From contig CAVYVZ010000009.1 of the NCBI GenBank assembly GCA_963772065.1, forward strand, positions 558,001-622,000: 64,000 bases of DNA. The letters run 5' to 3'. Position 1 is the stretch's first letter. Each line of letters begins with the position of its first letter. This DNA is from CAVYVZ01 sp963772065 (lineage in GTDB: Bacteria; Acidobacteriota; Vicinamibacteria; Vicinamibacterales; UBA2999). This document shows, one piece after another, positions 9,444-17,759 of the stretch. The notes below the pieces were generated by a model. It worked only from the letters and a program-made list of their open reading frames with translations. It did not search any database and had not been told where the DNA came from. The translations under genes were made by a program, and so were the position numbers.

Positions 9444-11921
9444 GTGTCGGCTCCCTTGATCTCCGCCATAGTCGACTGGGCGAGCCGCCGGCGGGCCGCG
9501 GTGTTGATTGGTGTCGCGTGCCTGTCGCTCGTGAGCGTGGCGGGCGTGCGCCGGCTCTCGTTCGACGCCGACATCCTCTCGCTGTTGCCGCACCGGGGCC
9601 GCGTGATCCCGGCCTTTCGGGATTTTCTCGGCCGCTTCGGCACGCTGGATCACCTGTATGTCATCCTCACGGCGCCGGACGGCCACGCGATCGACGAGTA
9701 CCGCGACGAGGTCGCGGCGTGGGTCGGGCAGCTGAGGGCAGCGCCGGAGATCGCCGGCGTCGAGACCGGGCTCCTCGATCAATCGCGTGATTTCGGCTGG
9801 CTTGCCGGCCGCCAGCTGCTGCTGGTGCGGGGAGCCGCGCTCGACGAGGCTCTTCGCCGTCTTTCGCCCGATGGTCTGCCGCAGCAGGTCGCCCGCAGTC
9901 GCGACCTCCTCACGCTGCCGTCTGCCGAAGTCGCCGAACTCGTCCGGCACGATCCGGCCGGCCTCCTGACGCTGCTGCGGCCGACGTTCGGCGGAACGGG
10001 CGGCGGACCCAACGCCGCAGCCACGCTGGACGGCTATGTCGCGGCCGATGGTCGAAGTCGCGTCATCATTGCGCGCCCGCGCCGGCCACCCTACGACTCA
10101 AACTTCGCTCGTGCCCTCGACGCGCGCCTGCGAGCGATAGAGATGGCGCTGAAGGAGAGTCCCGTTCGCGAACAGGACGCGGAGGACGACCGCGACGATC
10201 TGCCACCGATGCGCGTCGAGTTCGCGGGTGGACATCGCGTCGCGGTGGAAACAGAAGCACTCGTGCGCCGCGAGAGCATCCTGAACACGTTCGGATCGCT
10301 CGCAGTGATCCTGCCGCTGCTCTTCCTGATCTTCCGCAGCACCTGGCTCGTGGCCGCGGGAGCGCTTCCCGCCGGACTCTCGCTCGTGCTCGTCCTCGGT
10401 GCGTTCGGCTTTCTCGGCACACGATTCTCGGCCGCCGGAACCGGCGCGTCGGCGATGCTCTTCGGCCTCGGAATCGACGGCGTCGTCCTCCTCTACGTGG
10501 CGCATCTGCTGCCGAACCCCGGGCGCGACACGGCAGACACGGCGTCGAGGATCTCCGGCCCCGCGACGAGCATGCTCCTCGGTATGTGGACCACGGCGGC
10601 GACGTTTTACGGGCTGGTGTTCGTAGACTTTCCGAGCTTGCAGCAGCTGGGGCTCCTGGTCGGGCATAGCATGGCGGTCTGCGGCGTGCTGACGCTTCTG
10701 CTCGTGCCGGCGCTTCTGCCGCGCCGCGCGCCGCGTGACGGCGCTCGCGCGTTGACCACGCCGACGCTGGCGGTATGGATCGAGGCGTACCGCCGGCCGA
10801 TTCTCGTCGCAGCCGTCGTGCTCACCTGCGCTCTCGGTGTCGCGGCAACCGGGCTCCGCGTGAATCCAAGCCTCGAACGATTGCGCTCGACCACGGCGGC
10901 CGCACAGCTCGAAGAGAAGGTCAGGTCGGCGTTTGGATTGCCCGCGAGCCTGTATGTGGTCGTGGCCGAGGGGCAAGATCTCGATTCGCTCCTCGCGACG
11001 AACGAGCGGCTCACGCAGCGCATAACCGCGGAACTTCCGGGCGTACGCGTCCAGCCTCCGTCGTGGTTTCTGCCGTCGGCCGCCACCCAGGCGCGGGCAA
11101 CAGAACAGATCGCGCGATCGGGGCTGGCTCCCGCGGCCGTGCGTCGTTCGCTCGAACGCGCAGCCGCGGAGCACGGGTTCCGACCCGGTGCGTTCGAGCC
11201 GTTTGCGGCCCGCTTGCCCGAGCTCCTCGACATTTCGCAGCGCCTCAGTTACGACGACTACGTCAAGCATGGGCTCGGCGATGTGATCGAACGGTTCGTC
11301 GTTCGCAATGAGGGGCGATGGCAGATTGCAACGTACGTGTTTCCGTCAGCGGCGGATGACGCGTCACGGGTGCAGGCGATCGTTGACCAGGTGGATCGTT
11401 CGCAGACGCTGACGGGCCTGCCGCTCGTGAATCAGGAGCTCGCCCGAACATTCCTTGGAGAATTCCTCAAAGGCCTGGCGATCGGCGGCGTCATGGTGGT
11501 GGCGCTCGTCCTGGCCGCTTTTCGCGACTGGCGTCTCTCGCTATTCGCGTTGTTGCCAACGGCGATCGGCCTCACATGGACCGGCGGGATCCTCGCGCTG
11601 GCTGGAATGGAGCTGGATCTCTTCGCCGCCTTTGCCGTCGTGACGCTTCTCGGTATCGGCGTCGATTACGGCGTTCATCTCGTTCACCGGCACCAGGAGC
11701 GCGGCGACGCGATGCAGGCGACGGCGGAGCTCGCGCCCGTGATCCTCGTGGCCGCCGCAATCACGATCGTTGGATACGGTACGCTCGTGACCTCTTCGTA
11801 TCCGCCGCTTCGCTCGATCGGCGTCGTGTCGGTGGTGAGCGTCGTCGCCCTCGCCGTCGCTTCGATCCTCGTGCTGCCGGCGCTGCTGCTCACGCGCAGG
11901 ATCGCGGCTGAGGAGGTGTGA
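9444..11921 (+). CDS. MMPL/RND-family exporter (ApeM-like)
   Basis: An 825-residue inner-membrane protein with two homologous halves. An N-terminal transmembrane segment (RAAVLIGVACLSLVSVAGV) is followed by a large periplasmic loop and a five-helix bundle including GLGIDGVVLLYVAH. The second half repeats this, with LLGIGVDYGVHLVHRH near residue 740. The paired G-[IL]-G-[IV]-D-[YG]-[GV] signatures mark the RND/MMPL superfamily. A GTG start at 9444 follows the LolA-like gene after 9 bases, so the two are co-transcribed. It probably moves the finished polyene lipid from the inner membrane to the LolA-like carrier. The 3' end overlaps the opposing methyltransferase gene by 32 bases. Confidence 0.88.
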   Translation: MSAPLISAIVDWASRRRAAVLIGVACLSLVSVAGVRRLSFDADILSLLPHRGRVIPAFRDFLGRFGTLDHLYVILTAPDGHAIDEYRDEVAAWVGQLRAAPEIAGVETGLLDQSRDFGWLAGRQLLLVRGAALDEALRRLSPDGLPQQVARSRDLLTLPSAEVAELVRHDPAGLLTLLRPTFGGTGGGPNAAATLDGYVAADGRSRVIIARPRRPPYDSNFARALDARLRAIEMALKESPVREQDAEDDRDDLPPMRVEFAGGHRVAVETEALVRRESILNTFGSLAVILPLLFLIFRSTWLVAAGALPAGLSLVLVLGAFGFLGTRFSAAGTGASAMLFGLGIDGVVLLYVAHLLPNPGRDTADTASRISGPATSMLLGMWTTAATFYGLVFVDFPSLQQLGLLVGHSMAVCGVLTLLLVPALLPRRAPRDGARALTTPTLAVWIEAYRRPILVAAVVLTCALGVAATGLRVNPSLERLRSTTAAAQLEEKVRSAFGLPASLYVVVAEGQDLDSLLATNERLTQRITAELPGVRVQPPSWFLPSAATQARATEQIARSGLAPAAVRRSLERAAAEHGFRPGAFEPFAARLPELLDISQRLSYDDYVKHGLGDVIERFVVRNEGRWQIATYVFPSAADDASRVQAIVDQVDRSQTLTGLPLVNQELARTFLGEFLKGLAIGGVMVVALVLAAFRDWRLSLFALLPTAIGLTWTGGILALAGMELDLFAAFAVVTLLGIGVDYGVHLVHRHQERGDAMQATAELAPVILVAAAITIVGYGTLVTSSYPPLRSIGVVSVVSVVALAVASILVLPALLLTRRIAAEEV

Positions 11922-13056
11922 CCACGAGCAGCACGTTCGCGAACGGGGTCCGCCCGGACATCTCACGGACCTCCACGCGAAGCCCGAGGCGCGCCAGGCA
12001 GGCTTGCCAACCGGAGGTGGTTCGGAAATGAAACGGCTGGCGCCATGATCCAAACGCCACGGCCTTCAGACGATTCCCCCATCGAACGGCCGTGAACCGC
12101 CACCCGGCGGCCGCGTCGGCCTCGCGGATCAGGATCACGCCGTCTGGATCCAGGGCTGATGCGATCGCGGCCAGCAGTGCCTCCTGATCCTCGCCACGCA
12201 TCATGTGCAGCACATCGAACAAGAGCACCGCGTGCACCCGGTCGGGGATCGCGGTGCGCGCGTCTCCGGTAATCACCTTGGCATCGCCACCGAGGGCCGC
12301 GGCGGCGATCGCCGCCACGCGGCGGCGCACCTCGATGCCAACCGCGCGGTCGAAGCAAGGCGGTTCAGGCCACGCGTCGGGCCAGGTCCCGGCAGTCTTG
12401 GCGCGGTTTGCTTCGGCCACGAGCGCCAGGGTGAGTCCCATTCCGCAGCCGACGTCCAGAAGCGTTCCACCCGGGGACGATTGGGGACGAGGACTCAACA
12501 GGCCGCTGCACACGACCGCCCTGTAGATCGGATCGCCCCGCAGTTTCCCTCGCGCGAACTCCCACGCCACGATGCCAACGGTGATGTAGCGATCAGAGGC
12601 GAGGCGCACGAGGCTCGCGAATGCATCCCGCTCGCTGCGGCCGACCAGCATGTAAGTCATCCCGGCCGCTATACCGCCGAGCACCAGACCCACGGCCACG
12701 CCGCCGACCAGGAGGTCGAGGCTGACGGTCCCCAGGCTCATGGCGCTGACCGTCTCCATCGTCAACCGATGGAACGTTCCTCGTCGCAGCCACGCGCCGC
12801 TCTGTATCTCGAGCAGGAGGAGCCAGGGCGCGACGATGGGATTCGAGATGTTTGCCGCGAGGTACATCTTGAGCCGGTTCAGCCGGAACACGGTACCGAC
12901 GGCGGTGCATATCAGCAGATGAAAGCCGTAGAAAGGAAGACAGCCGATGAACACGCCGGCGCCGATTGCGGCGCTCTCGCGGCGAGGTCCGCTCCCCTCG
13001 GTCCGAATGACCTGGACGAACCGTCGCAGACGTGCCGAGAGCGCGGTTTCCGTCAC
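11890..13056 (-). CDS. DUF2062 membrane domain fused to class I SAM methyltransferase
   Basis: Of 388 residues, roughly 1-160 form a DUF2062-type membrane module: GAGVFIGCLPFYGFHLL, then NISNPIVAPWLLLLE, then glycine-rich hydrophobic helices. Residues ~185-388 are a class I methyltransferase with motif I LLDVGCGMGLTLALVAEA and LLFDVLHMM. In public families the two parts are usually separate proteins, so this is a fusion that would hold the methyltransferase at the membrane. The likely role is tailoring of the aryl head group, as methyltransferases do in aryl-polyene pathways (inference). The gene converges on the exporter with 32 bases of overlap and is divergent from the next ketosynthase. 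Confidence 0.82.
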   Translation of the reverse strand: MTETALSARLRRFVQVIRTEGSGPRRESAAIGAGVFIGCLPFYGFHLLICTAVGTVFRLNRLKMYLAANISNPIVAPWLLLLEIQSGAWLRRGTFHRLTMETVSAMSLGTVSLDLLVGGVAVGLVLGGIAAGMTYMLVGRSERDAFASLVRLASDRYITVGIVAWEFARGKLRGDPIYRAVVCSGLLSPRPQSSPGGTLLDVGCGMGLTLALVAEANRAKTAGTWPDAWPEPPCFDRAVGIEVRRRVAAIAAAALGGDAKVITGDARTAIPDRVHAVLLFDVLHMMRGEDQEALLAAIASALDPDGVILIREADAAAGWRFTAVRWGNRLKAVAFGSWRQPFHFRTTSGWQACLARLGLRVEVREMSGRTPFANVLLVVTPPQPRSCA

Positions 13057-13099
13057 ATGCCTCGTCGCCGCGATTGTGGTCCGACCCGAAGTCGCAGGC

Positions 13100-13105
13100 T
13101 ACAAT
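13100..13105 (+). promoter_or_regulatory. TACAAT -10-like box before the second ketosynthase
   Basis: A TACAAT hexamer lies 8 bases before the ATG at 13114. The nearest -35-like hexamer (TTGTGG at 13074) is 20 bases upstream, longer than ideal. If it is used, the transcript would have almost no leader. Confidence 0.3.
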
Positions 13106-13113
13106 CGCGACAC

Positions 13114-14382
13114 ATGAGCCAACCTACCTCCGCATCGCGCCGGGTGGTCGTGACCGGTCTCGGCGCAGTCGGCCCCGTTGGGCTCGATGTCGCAACATCA
13201 TGGCAGCGCATTGTGGCAGGCCAGTCGGGAATTCGTCCCATCACCTTGTTTCCGACGGACGATTTCCGCGTGAAGGTAGCGGGGGAAGCCTGGGGTTTCG
13301 ACGCCGTAGCGCACCTCTCCGCAAGGCGGGCGCGCAGGGCCGACCGCAACGTTCAATTCGCGCTGGTGGCGGCGATGGAAGCGATGAGCCAGGCGGCGAT
13401 CAGCTGGCCACTCGCCGGAGACGAGGCCGATGCCACCGGCACGATCATCGGCAGCGGCGCGGGCGGAGTCTCGACGTATATGGCGCAGCAGGCCATTCTC
13501 GATCACCACGGTCCGAGCCGCATGAGTCCCTTGTCGATTCCGATGATCGTGGTGGACTCGGCGTCGGTGCAGGTCAGCATCATGGCTGGCGCGTGCGGCC
13601 CGAACATAGCAGTCGCATCCGCCTGTTCCACCGGAAGCGACGCCATCGGCGCTGCGTTCGACGTCATCAGACGCGGCGACGCGGACGTGATGATTACGGG
13701 TGGGTCTGAGGCTGCGGTGACCAAGCTCGGGATCGGCGGTTTCGACCAGATGAACGCGCTGTCGCACCGGAATGACCTCCCCGAGCGGGCGTCGCGTCCG
13801 TTCGACGCTGCCCGCGACGGCTTCGTGCTGAGCGAGGGGGCCGGCGTCATAATCCTCGAGGAGCTCGATCATGCGGTGGCGCGCGGCGCGGAACCGCTGG
13901 CGGAAGTTCTGGCGTGGGCTGCCACGGCCGATGCCGCGCACTTCACCCAGCCGGATCCGGAGGCCAGACAGGCGGCCCGCGCGATCACGCGGGCGCTGCA
14001 GAAGGCGAACATCGAGCCCGCGCAGGTGGACTATATCAATGCTCACGCAACGGCCACTCGACAGGGGGACGTGTTTGAAGTACGCGCCGTGAAGCGTGCG
14101 TTCGGCAAATCGGCCTACGACGTGCCCCTGAGCTCCACCAAGTCGATGACCGGGCATCTTCTTGGCGCGGCCGGCGCGACGGAGTTCATCTGGTGCGTGA
14201 TGGCTCTGCGGGAGGGGATTCTTCCGCCGACGATCAACTACTGCATCCCGGACCCCGAGTGCGATCTGGATTTTGTCCCCAACGTCGCGCGGCGCGCCGA
14301 CGTGCGCCTGGCGCTGTCGAATTCATTCGGGCTCGGCGGACACAATACGGTGGTCGTGCTGAAACGGTGGGAGCCGCAGTAA
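13114..14382 (+). CDS. beta-ketoacyl-ACP synthase (KAS II/FabF family), second complete copy
   Basis: A 422-residue ketosynthase with intact Cys171 (ASACSTGSDAIG), His311 (NAHATAT, where the usual G after His is A) and His348 (MTGHLLGAAG). The open frame extends far upstream to 12205, but homology begins at MSQPTSASRRVVVTG at 13114. A TACAAT box lies 9 bases upstream of the start (13100-13105). It is monocistronic and faces the PlsC-like gene, with which it overlaps by 60 bases at the 3' end. Together with the 2222-3442 enzyme it gives the two active ketosynthases seen in aryl-polyene systems; which one primes and which one elongates cannot be told from sequence. Confidence 0.92.
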   Translation: MSQPTSASRRVVVTGLGAVGPVGLDVATSWQRIVAGQSGIRPITLFPTDDFRVKVAGEAWGFDAVAHLSARRARRADRNVQFALVAAMEAMSQAAISWPLAGDEADATGTIIGSGAGGVSTYMAQQAILDHHGPSRMSPLSIPMIVVDSASVQVSIMAGACGPNIAVASACSTGSDAIGAAFDVIRRGDADVMITGGSEAAVTKLGIGGFDQMNALSHRNDLPERASRPFDAARDGFVLSEGAGVIILEELDHAVARGAEPLAEVLAWAATADAAHFTQPDPEARQAARAITRALQKANIEPAQVDYINAHATATRQGDVFEVRAVKRAFGKSAYDVPLSSTKSMTGHLLGAAGATEFIWCVMALREGILPPTINYCIPDPECDLDFVPNVARRADVRLALSNSFGLGGHNTVVVLKRWEPQ

Positions 14383-15228
14383 CAATTCCCGCTCCCCGGC
14401 GATCCAGCCAGCCGGGGGCGGCACGCTGCCGTCACAGCGGCCCTTCTCGATCGTCTCGGACATCCATGCCCAGATCTCTTCCATGACATCGTCGAAGCGG
14501 TCCCTCCACGCCTCCGGGGGGATTGGCTCACCAATCGTGACCGTGCCGCGCGCGCCGGGCATGCGCCGGGCGAACTGGAACAGGTCCGGTGCCACGTGCG
14601 TTCCATCGATGGCAACGGGCAAGAGCGGCAGCCCCGTCTCCTTCGCAATGATTCGTACGGCAGCGGATTTGTACGGTAAGGGGCTGCCGTCGCGCGAGCG
14701 GGTGCCCTCGGGGAAGACGACGACGGAGCCATCCCAATAGGCCAGTCGTCGGGCCATGGATTTGATGCAGGCAATATCATCCCGTGTCGCTCCGCGGGTA
14801 ATCAGAGCCGAACCCCAGTGCGTGAGCGCCATCGACACCGTCGGGATACCGCGCCCGAGCTCTTTCTTCGCGACGAATTTGACGTTCAGCGCCCGCAGTG
14901 CCCATGGCAGCAGCGCGATATCCGCCGTGCTCTGGTGGTTGGAGACCACGATGCAACGCCGCACCGGAACCGTGCCTCGCACGTCCAACCGGCACCCGAG
15001 CAGCCGGAGCGTCAGTTCGGTGAGCGCGACGTGCCAATGGCGGGTCACGAGATTGGCTCGGCGGACCCGTTCCGCGGAGCCTTCAGGCGCGAGCCACACA
15101 CACCAGACGCGGCCGATGACTTCGCAGTACAGGCACACGCCCACCAGTGAGATGAAGTAGACAGCCAGGCGCCCCCACCTCGCGAGCCGTCCAATCACGC
15201 GCCCATGGTAACTGCCATTCGGCTGCAC
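14323..15228 (-). CDS. PlsC-type 1-acylglycerol-3-phosphate acyltransferase
   Basis: A 301-residue membrane-associated acyltransferase. It has N-terminal transmembrane segments (AVYFISLVGVCLYCEVIG), the NHQSTAD form of the NHxxxxD catalytic motif, and the FPEGTR substrate-binding motif. It transfers an acyl group from acyl-ACP or acyl-CoA to a glycerol-phosphate-like acceptor. In this cluster it may acylate the lipid anchor that carries the polyene (inference from aryl-polyene acyltransferases). The last 60 bases overlap, in antisense, the 3' end of the ketosynthase gene; the overlapping codons encode the C-terminal tails of both proteins. Confidence 0.88.
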   Translation of the reverse strand: MQPNGSYHGRVIGRLARWGRLAVYFISLVGVCLYCEVIGRVWCVWLAPEGSAERVRRANLVTRHWHVALTELTLRLLGCRLDVRGTVPVRRCIVVSNHQSTADIALLPWALRALNVKFVAKKELGRGIPTVSMALTHWGSALITRGATRDDIACIKSMARRLAYWDGSVVVFPEGTRSRDGSPLPYKSAAVRIIAKETGLPLLPVAIDGTHVAPDLFQFARRMPGARGTVTIGEPIPPEAWRDRFDDVMEEIWAWMSETIEKGRCDGSVPPPAGWIAGERELLLRLPPFQHDHRIVSAEPE

Positions 15229-15250
15229 TAGAATATGCTGCCGAGCTTAC

Positions 15251-16168
15251 ATGGAAACCGACGCGAGAGCTTCGCGCCGGCTCGTGATGGAGCCCTCGAG
15301 GAGCATCCTTCCGCGGGCCGGATCACTCGTGCCTTCTTGGGTCGCGGAGTGCGCTCCGCCGCGCTTCCGCCATGTCACGGCAGGCTTCGACAACGCTCGT
15401 GCGATGGACATCCTCATGTTCCAGCGGCGCGTCGTCGAGGCCTACGAAGCCATCTTCGAGCAGCTCGAGTCGGCGACGGGCTCGCACCCTGTTCGCTTCT
15501 GGGCGTTCGTTCCTGGTATCCACGACGACCTGGGCGGCGGGCTCGACCGTTACATGGCGTTCAACGCCGGCCGCTATGGCGCGTTTGCCGCGCATTTTGG
15601 TCCGCCCGCGTCGTTCGGTCTGTCAGTGCCGACGGCATCGGCCGTCGGAGTGACCGGCGACAGGTTTTCGCTGCACTGCCTGGGCGCGGATCAGCCGGGT
15701 GTGCCGGTCGAAAACCCGCGCCAGGTATCGGCGTACCACTACTCACGGCGTTTTGGTCCCATGCCTCCCTGCTTCGCGCGCGCGACGCTGCTGCGAGGCG
15801 AAACCCACGAGCCGACTCTATTTGTCGGCGGCACGGCCAGCATCATCGGCGAAGAGTCGCGTCACGTGGACGTGCTCGAAGCACAAGCGCGCGAGACGCT
15901 CCGCAATCTGGCAAGCCTCGTCGCATCGGCCGTCGGCCGCACGCTGCCGGAGGACACCACGACCGCCGAGATTGGGTTGCTGCTGAACCGTTTCAGGGAG
16001 CTGCGGGTGTACTACACGAACCCGGCGCATCGAGAGGCGCTCGCCGCGCTGGTGGGGAATACGTTCTCGTCGCAGTGCCGCGTGGAGTGGCTGCAGGTCC
16101 TTCTGTGCCGGCCCGAGCTGCTGGTTGAAATCGAGGGTGTCGCCTACCCTGAGATGACAGCGCAATAG
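15251..16168 (+). CDS. chorismatase of the XanB2/Hyg5/FkbO family
   Basis: A 305-residue protein whose second half carries the signature of this family: NPRQVSAYHYSRRFGP near residue 155, PCFARATLL, and FVGGTASIIGEESRH near residue 200. Hyg5/XanB2-type enzymes convert chorismate to 3-hydroxybenzoate (XanB2 also makes 4-hydroxybenzoate), while FkbO-type enzymes make a dihydrodiol; the motifs alone do not settle which. In xanthomonadin producers XanB2 supplies the aryl starter, so here it would prime the polyene. It is followed after 6 bases by a UbiE-like methyltransferase. The start may be the ATG at 15251 or one slightly downstream: a TAGAAT box at 15229 is very close to the first ATG. Confidence 0.87.
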   Translation: METDARASRRLVMEPSRSILPRAGSLVPSWVAECAPPRFRHVTAGFDNARAMDILMFQRRVVEAYEAIFEQLESATGSHPVRFWAFVPGIHDDLGGGLDRYMAFNAGRYGAFAAHFGPPASFGLSVPTASAVGVTGDRFSLHCLGADQPGVPVENPRQVSAYHYSRRFGPMPPCFARATLLRGETHEPTLFVGGTASIIGEESRHVDVLEAQARETLRNLASLVASAVGRTLPEDTTTAEIGLLLNRFRELRVYYTNPAHREALAALVGNTFSSQCRVEWLQVLLCRPELLVEIEGVAYPEMTAQ

Positions 16169-16174
16169 GGCGTC

Positions 16175-16918
16175 GTGAACGCGCGTCCCATTCCTCCCCA
16201 TCCAAAGCTCGATCGGTATTACGGCAGCGAAGCGGAGCGTGTCGCGTTCGTCACCGACATGTTCGACGAAGGGGCGCCGTACTACGAGTGGGTCTGCCGG
16301 ATCATGTCGTTGGGCACCGGCGAGCAGTATCGGAGGCGCACGCTGCTCGGAGCTGGACTCGCGAAGGGTATGCGCGTCCTCGACGTTGCGACCGGCACAG
16401 GGCTCATGCTGCGTTCGGCCGCGGAATTGAGTGGAGGCGGACGCCTCGCCATAGGCCTCGACCCGAGCGGAGGCATGCTGCGTGAGTGCCGCAAGCGCTG
16501 CGCAGCGCCGCTCATCCAGGGACGCGGCGAGCACCTGCCGTTCGGCGACGGCCTTTTCGACGTGGTCAGCATGGGTTACGGTCTGCGACACGTCGACGAC
16601 CTGCACAAGCTCTTCGAGGAATACCGGCGCGTTCTCAAGCCCGGAGGTCGGGTGCTTCTCCTGGAGATCACGCAGCCGAAGTCCATTGCGGCTCGGCGCC
16701 TGAATGCGCTTGTCCTTGGCACGCTGATCCCTGGCGTGGCGCGGCTCTGGGGAGGAGCACCGGCTGCGCGGATGATGGATTACTTCTGGGACACGGTGGA
16801 GCACTGCGTGCCGCCGGACATGATCCTCGCGGCGCTTCGAGAGGCCGGCTTCCCAGGTGCGACACGGCTGGTCACGGGCGGCATTCTGAGCGAGTACAAG
16901 GGAACACGGCCGCGCTGA
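16175..16918 (+). CDS. UbiE/COQ5-like SAM methyltransferase
   Basis: A 247-residue class I methyltransferase with a GTG start. Motif I is VLDVATGTGLMLR near residue 65, then GLDPSGGML and LKPGGRVLLLEITQP near residue 155. The post-motif region fits the UbiE/COQ5 group that methylates quinone precursors and other aromatic rings. It starts 6 bases after the chorismatase stop and is surely co-transcribed, so ring methylation of the hydroxybenzoate-derived head group is plausible; characterised aryl polyenes carry a ring methyl. It converges on the polysaccharide deacetylase gene. Confidence 0.87.
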   Translation: MNARPIPPHPKLDRYYGSEAERVAFVTDMFDEGAPYYEWVCRIMSLGTGEQYRRRTLLGAGLAKGMRVLDVATGTGLMLRSAAELSGGGRLAIGLDPSGGMLRECRKRCAAPLIQGRGEHLPFGDGLFDVVSMGYGLRHVDDLHKLFEEYRRVLKPGGRVLLLEITQPKSIAARRLNALVLGTLIPGVARLWGGAPAARMMDYFWDTVEHCVPPDMILAALREAGFPGATRLVTGGILSEYKGTRPR

Positions 16919-16930
16919 CGTCAACGCGAG

Positions 16931-17759
16931 TCACAGAACCGTGTGCAGTGGTTCCGAACGGAGCTGTTTCCGGACCATCTCGTCGAGGACTCGCGGCAGC
17001 GCATCGAGGACAACAGGCCTGCCCCGTGCGTCACGGGCCGACGTGGCGTCGTGCAGCAGCAGGATGTCGCCTTCCCGAAGCCCGCGCTTCAACCGCGCGG
17101 CGACGCGAGCGCCGTCGCGCGTCACGGTGTCGAAACCGCGGCGTGTCCAGGACACCAGAGACAGGCCGGCACCGGCCAGCACGAGCGACAGCCACGGATT
17201 CTGGATACCAGCAGGAGCGCGGAAGAAGCGCGGCCGGCCACCGCCCGAACGCTCAATCGCCGCCTGAGCCTGGTGAATTTCCTTCCTGAGTCCGGCGGGT
17301 CCGCGGAACGCGAACCCGTTTGGATGGGTGTGGGTGTGGTTCTCCACACCGTGGCCGCGCTCGCGCAAGGCGGCCACGATATCGGGCCGCGCTTCGGCGC
17401 GCCGACCCACGCAGAAGAACGTTGCTCGCGCGCCCGCCTGGTCCAGTAAGTCCAGGACCGCCGGCGTCGTATCGGGATCCGGGCCGTCGTCGAACGTCAA
17501 CGCCACGATTCCTTGCCGGTCCTGCGTGTTCGGTACCCGCGTGATGTTGGGGCCAAGCCAGCCACACCGCGGAAACAGACCGGCGGTGCTGAGCACCGCA
17601 TGATTCCCGACCAGGCCGCGCGACGATCAGTCTCCAGGAGCGCGGGGATGCGAGCAGCGTTGCCAACGCCACGCCGTGGAGGGCCGCGCTGGCCACGAGA
17701 AATGGCGGCGGCCGCCACGGCGTGCCGTGGACGTCAGTCGTGCGTCCCGCCTGAATCAT
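16931..17759 (-). CDS. polysaccharide deacetylase family protein, one frame break near the N-terminus
   Basis: The C-terminal 220 residues are a NodB-type domain: ALTFDDGPDPDTT gives the metal-binding Asp pair and HTHTHPNG the His pair, followed by FFRAPAG and LLHDAT. The upstream part (MIQAGRTTDVHGTPWRPPPF, then a transmembrane segment ASAALHGVALATLL) lies in another frame, and the two join near 17618 to read LVGNHAVLSTAGLFPR. The start at 17759 overlaps the 3' end of the ANL ligase gene by 26 bases, so the pair is probably one operon. The substrate is unknown; removal of an N- or O-acetyl from a glycolipid intermediate fits the context. The short frame with a GTG at 17596 alone would lack the membrane anchor. 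Confidence 0.75.

Noticed and set aside
12205..13113. Upstream extension of the second ketosynthase frame
   Set aside because: The extension is antisense to the methyltransferase gene and has no similarity; the ketosynthase fold starts at 13114.
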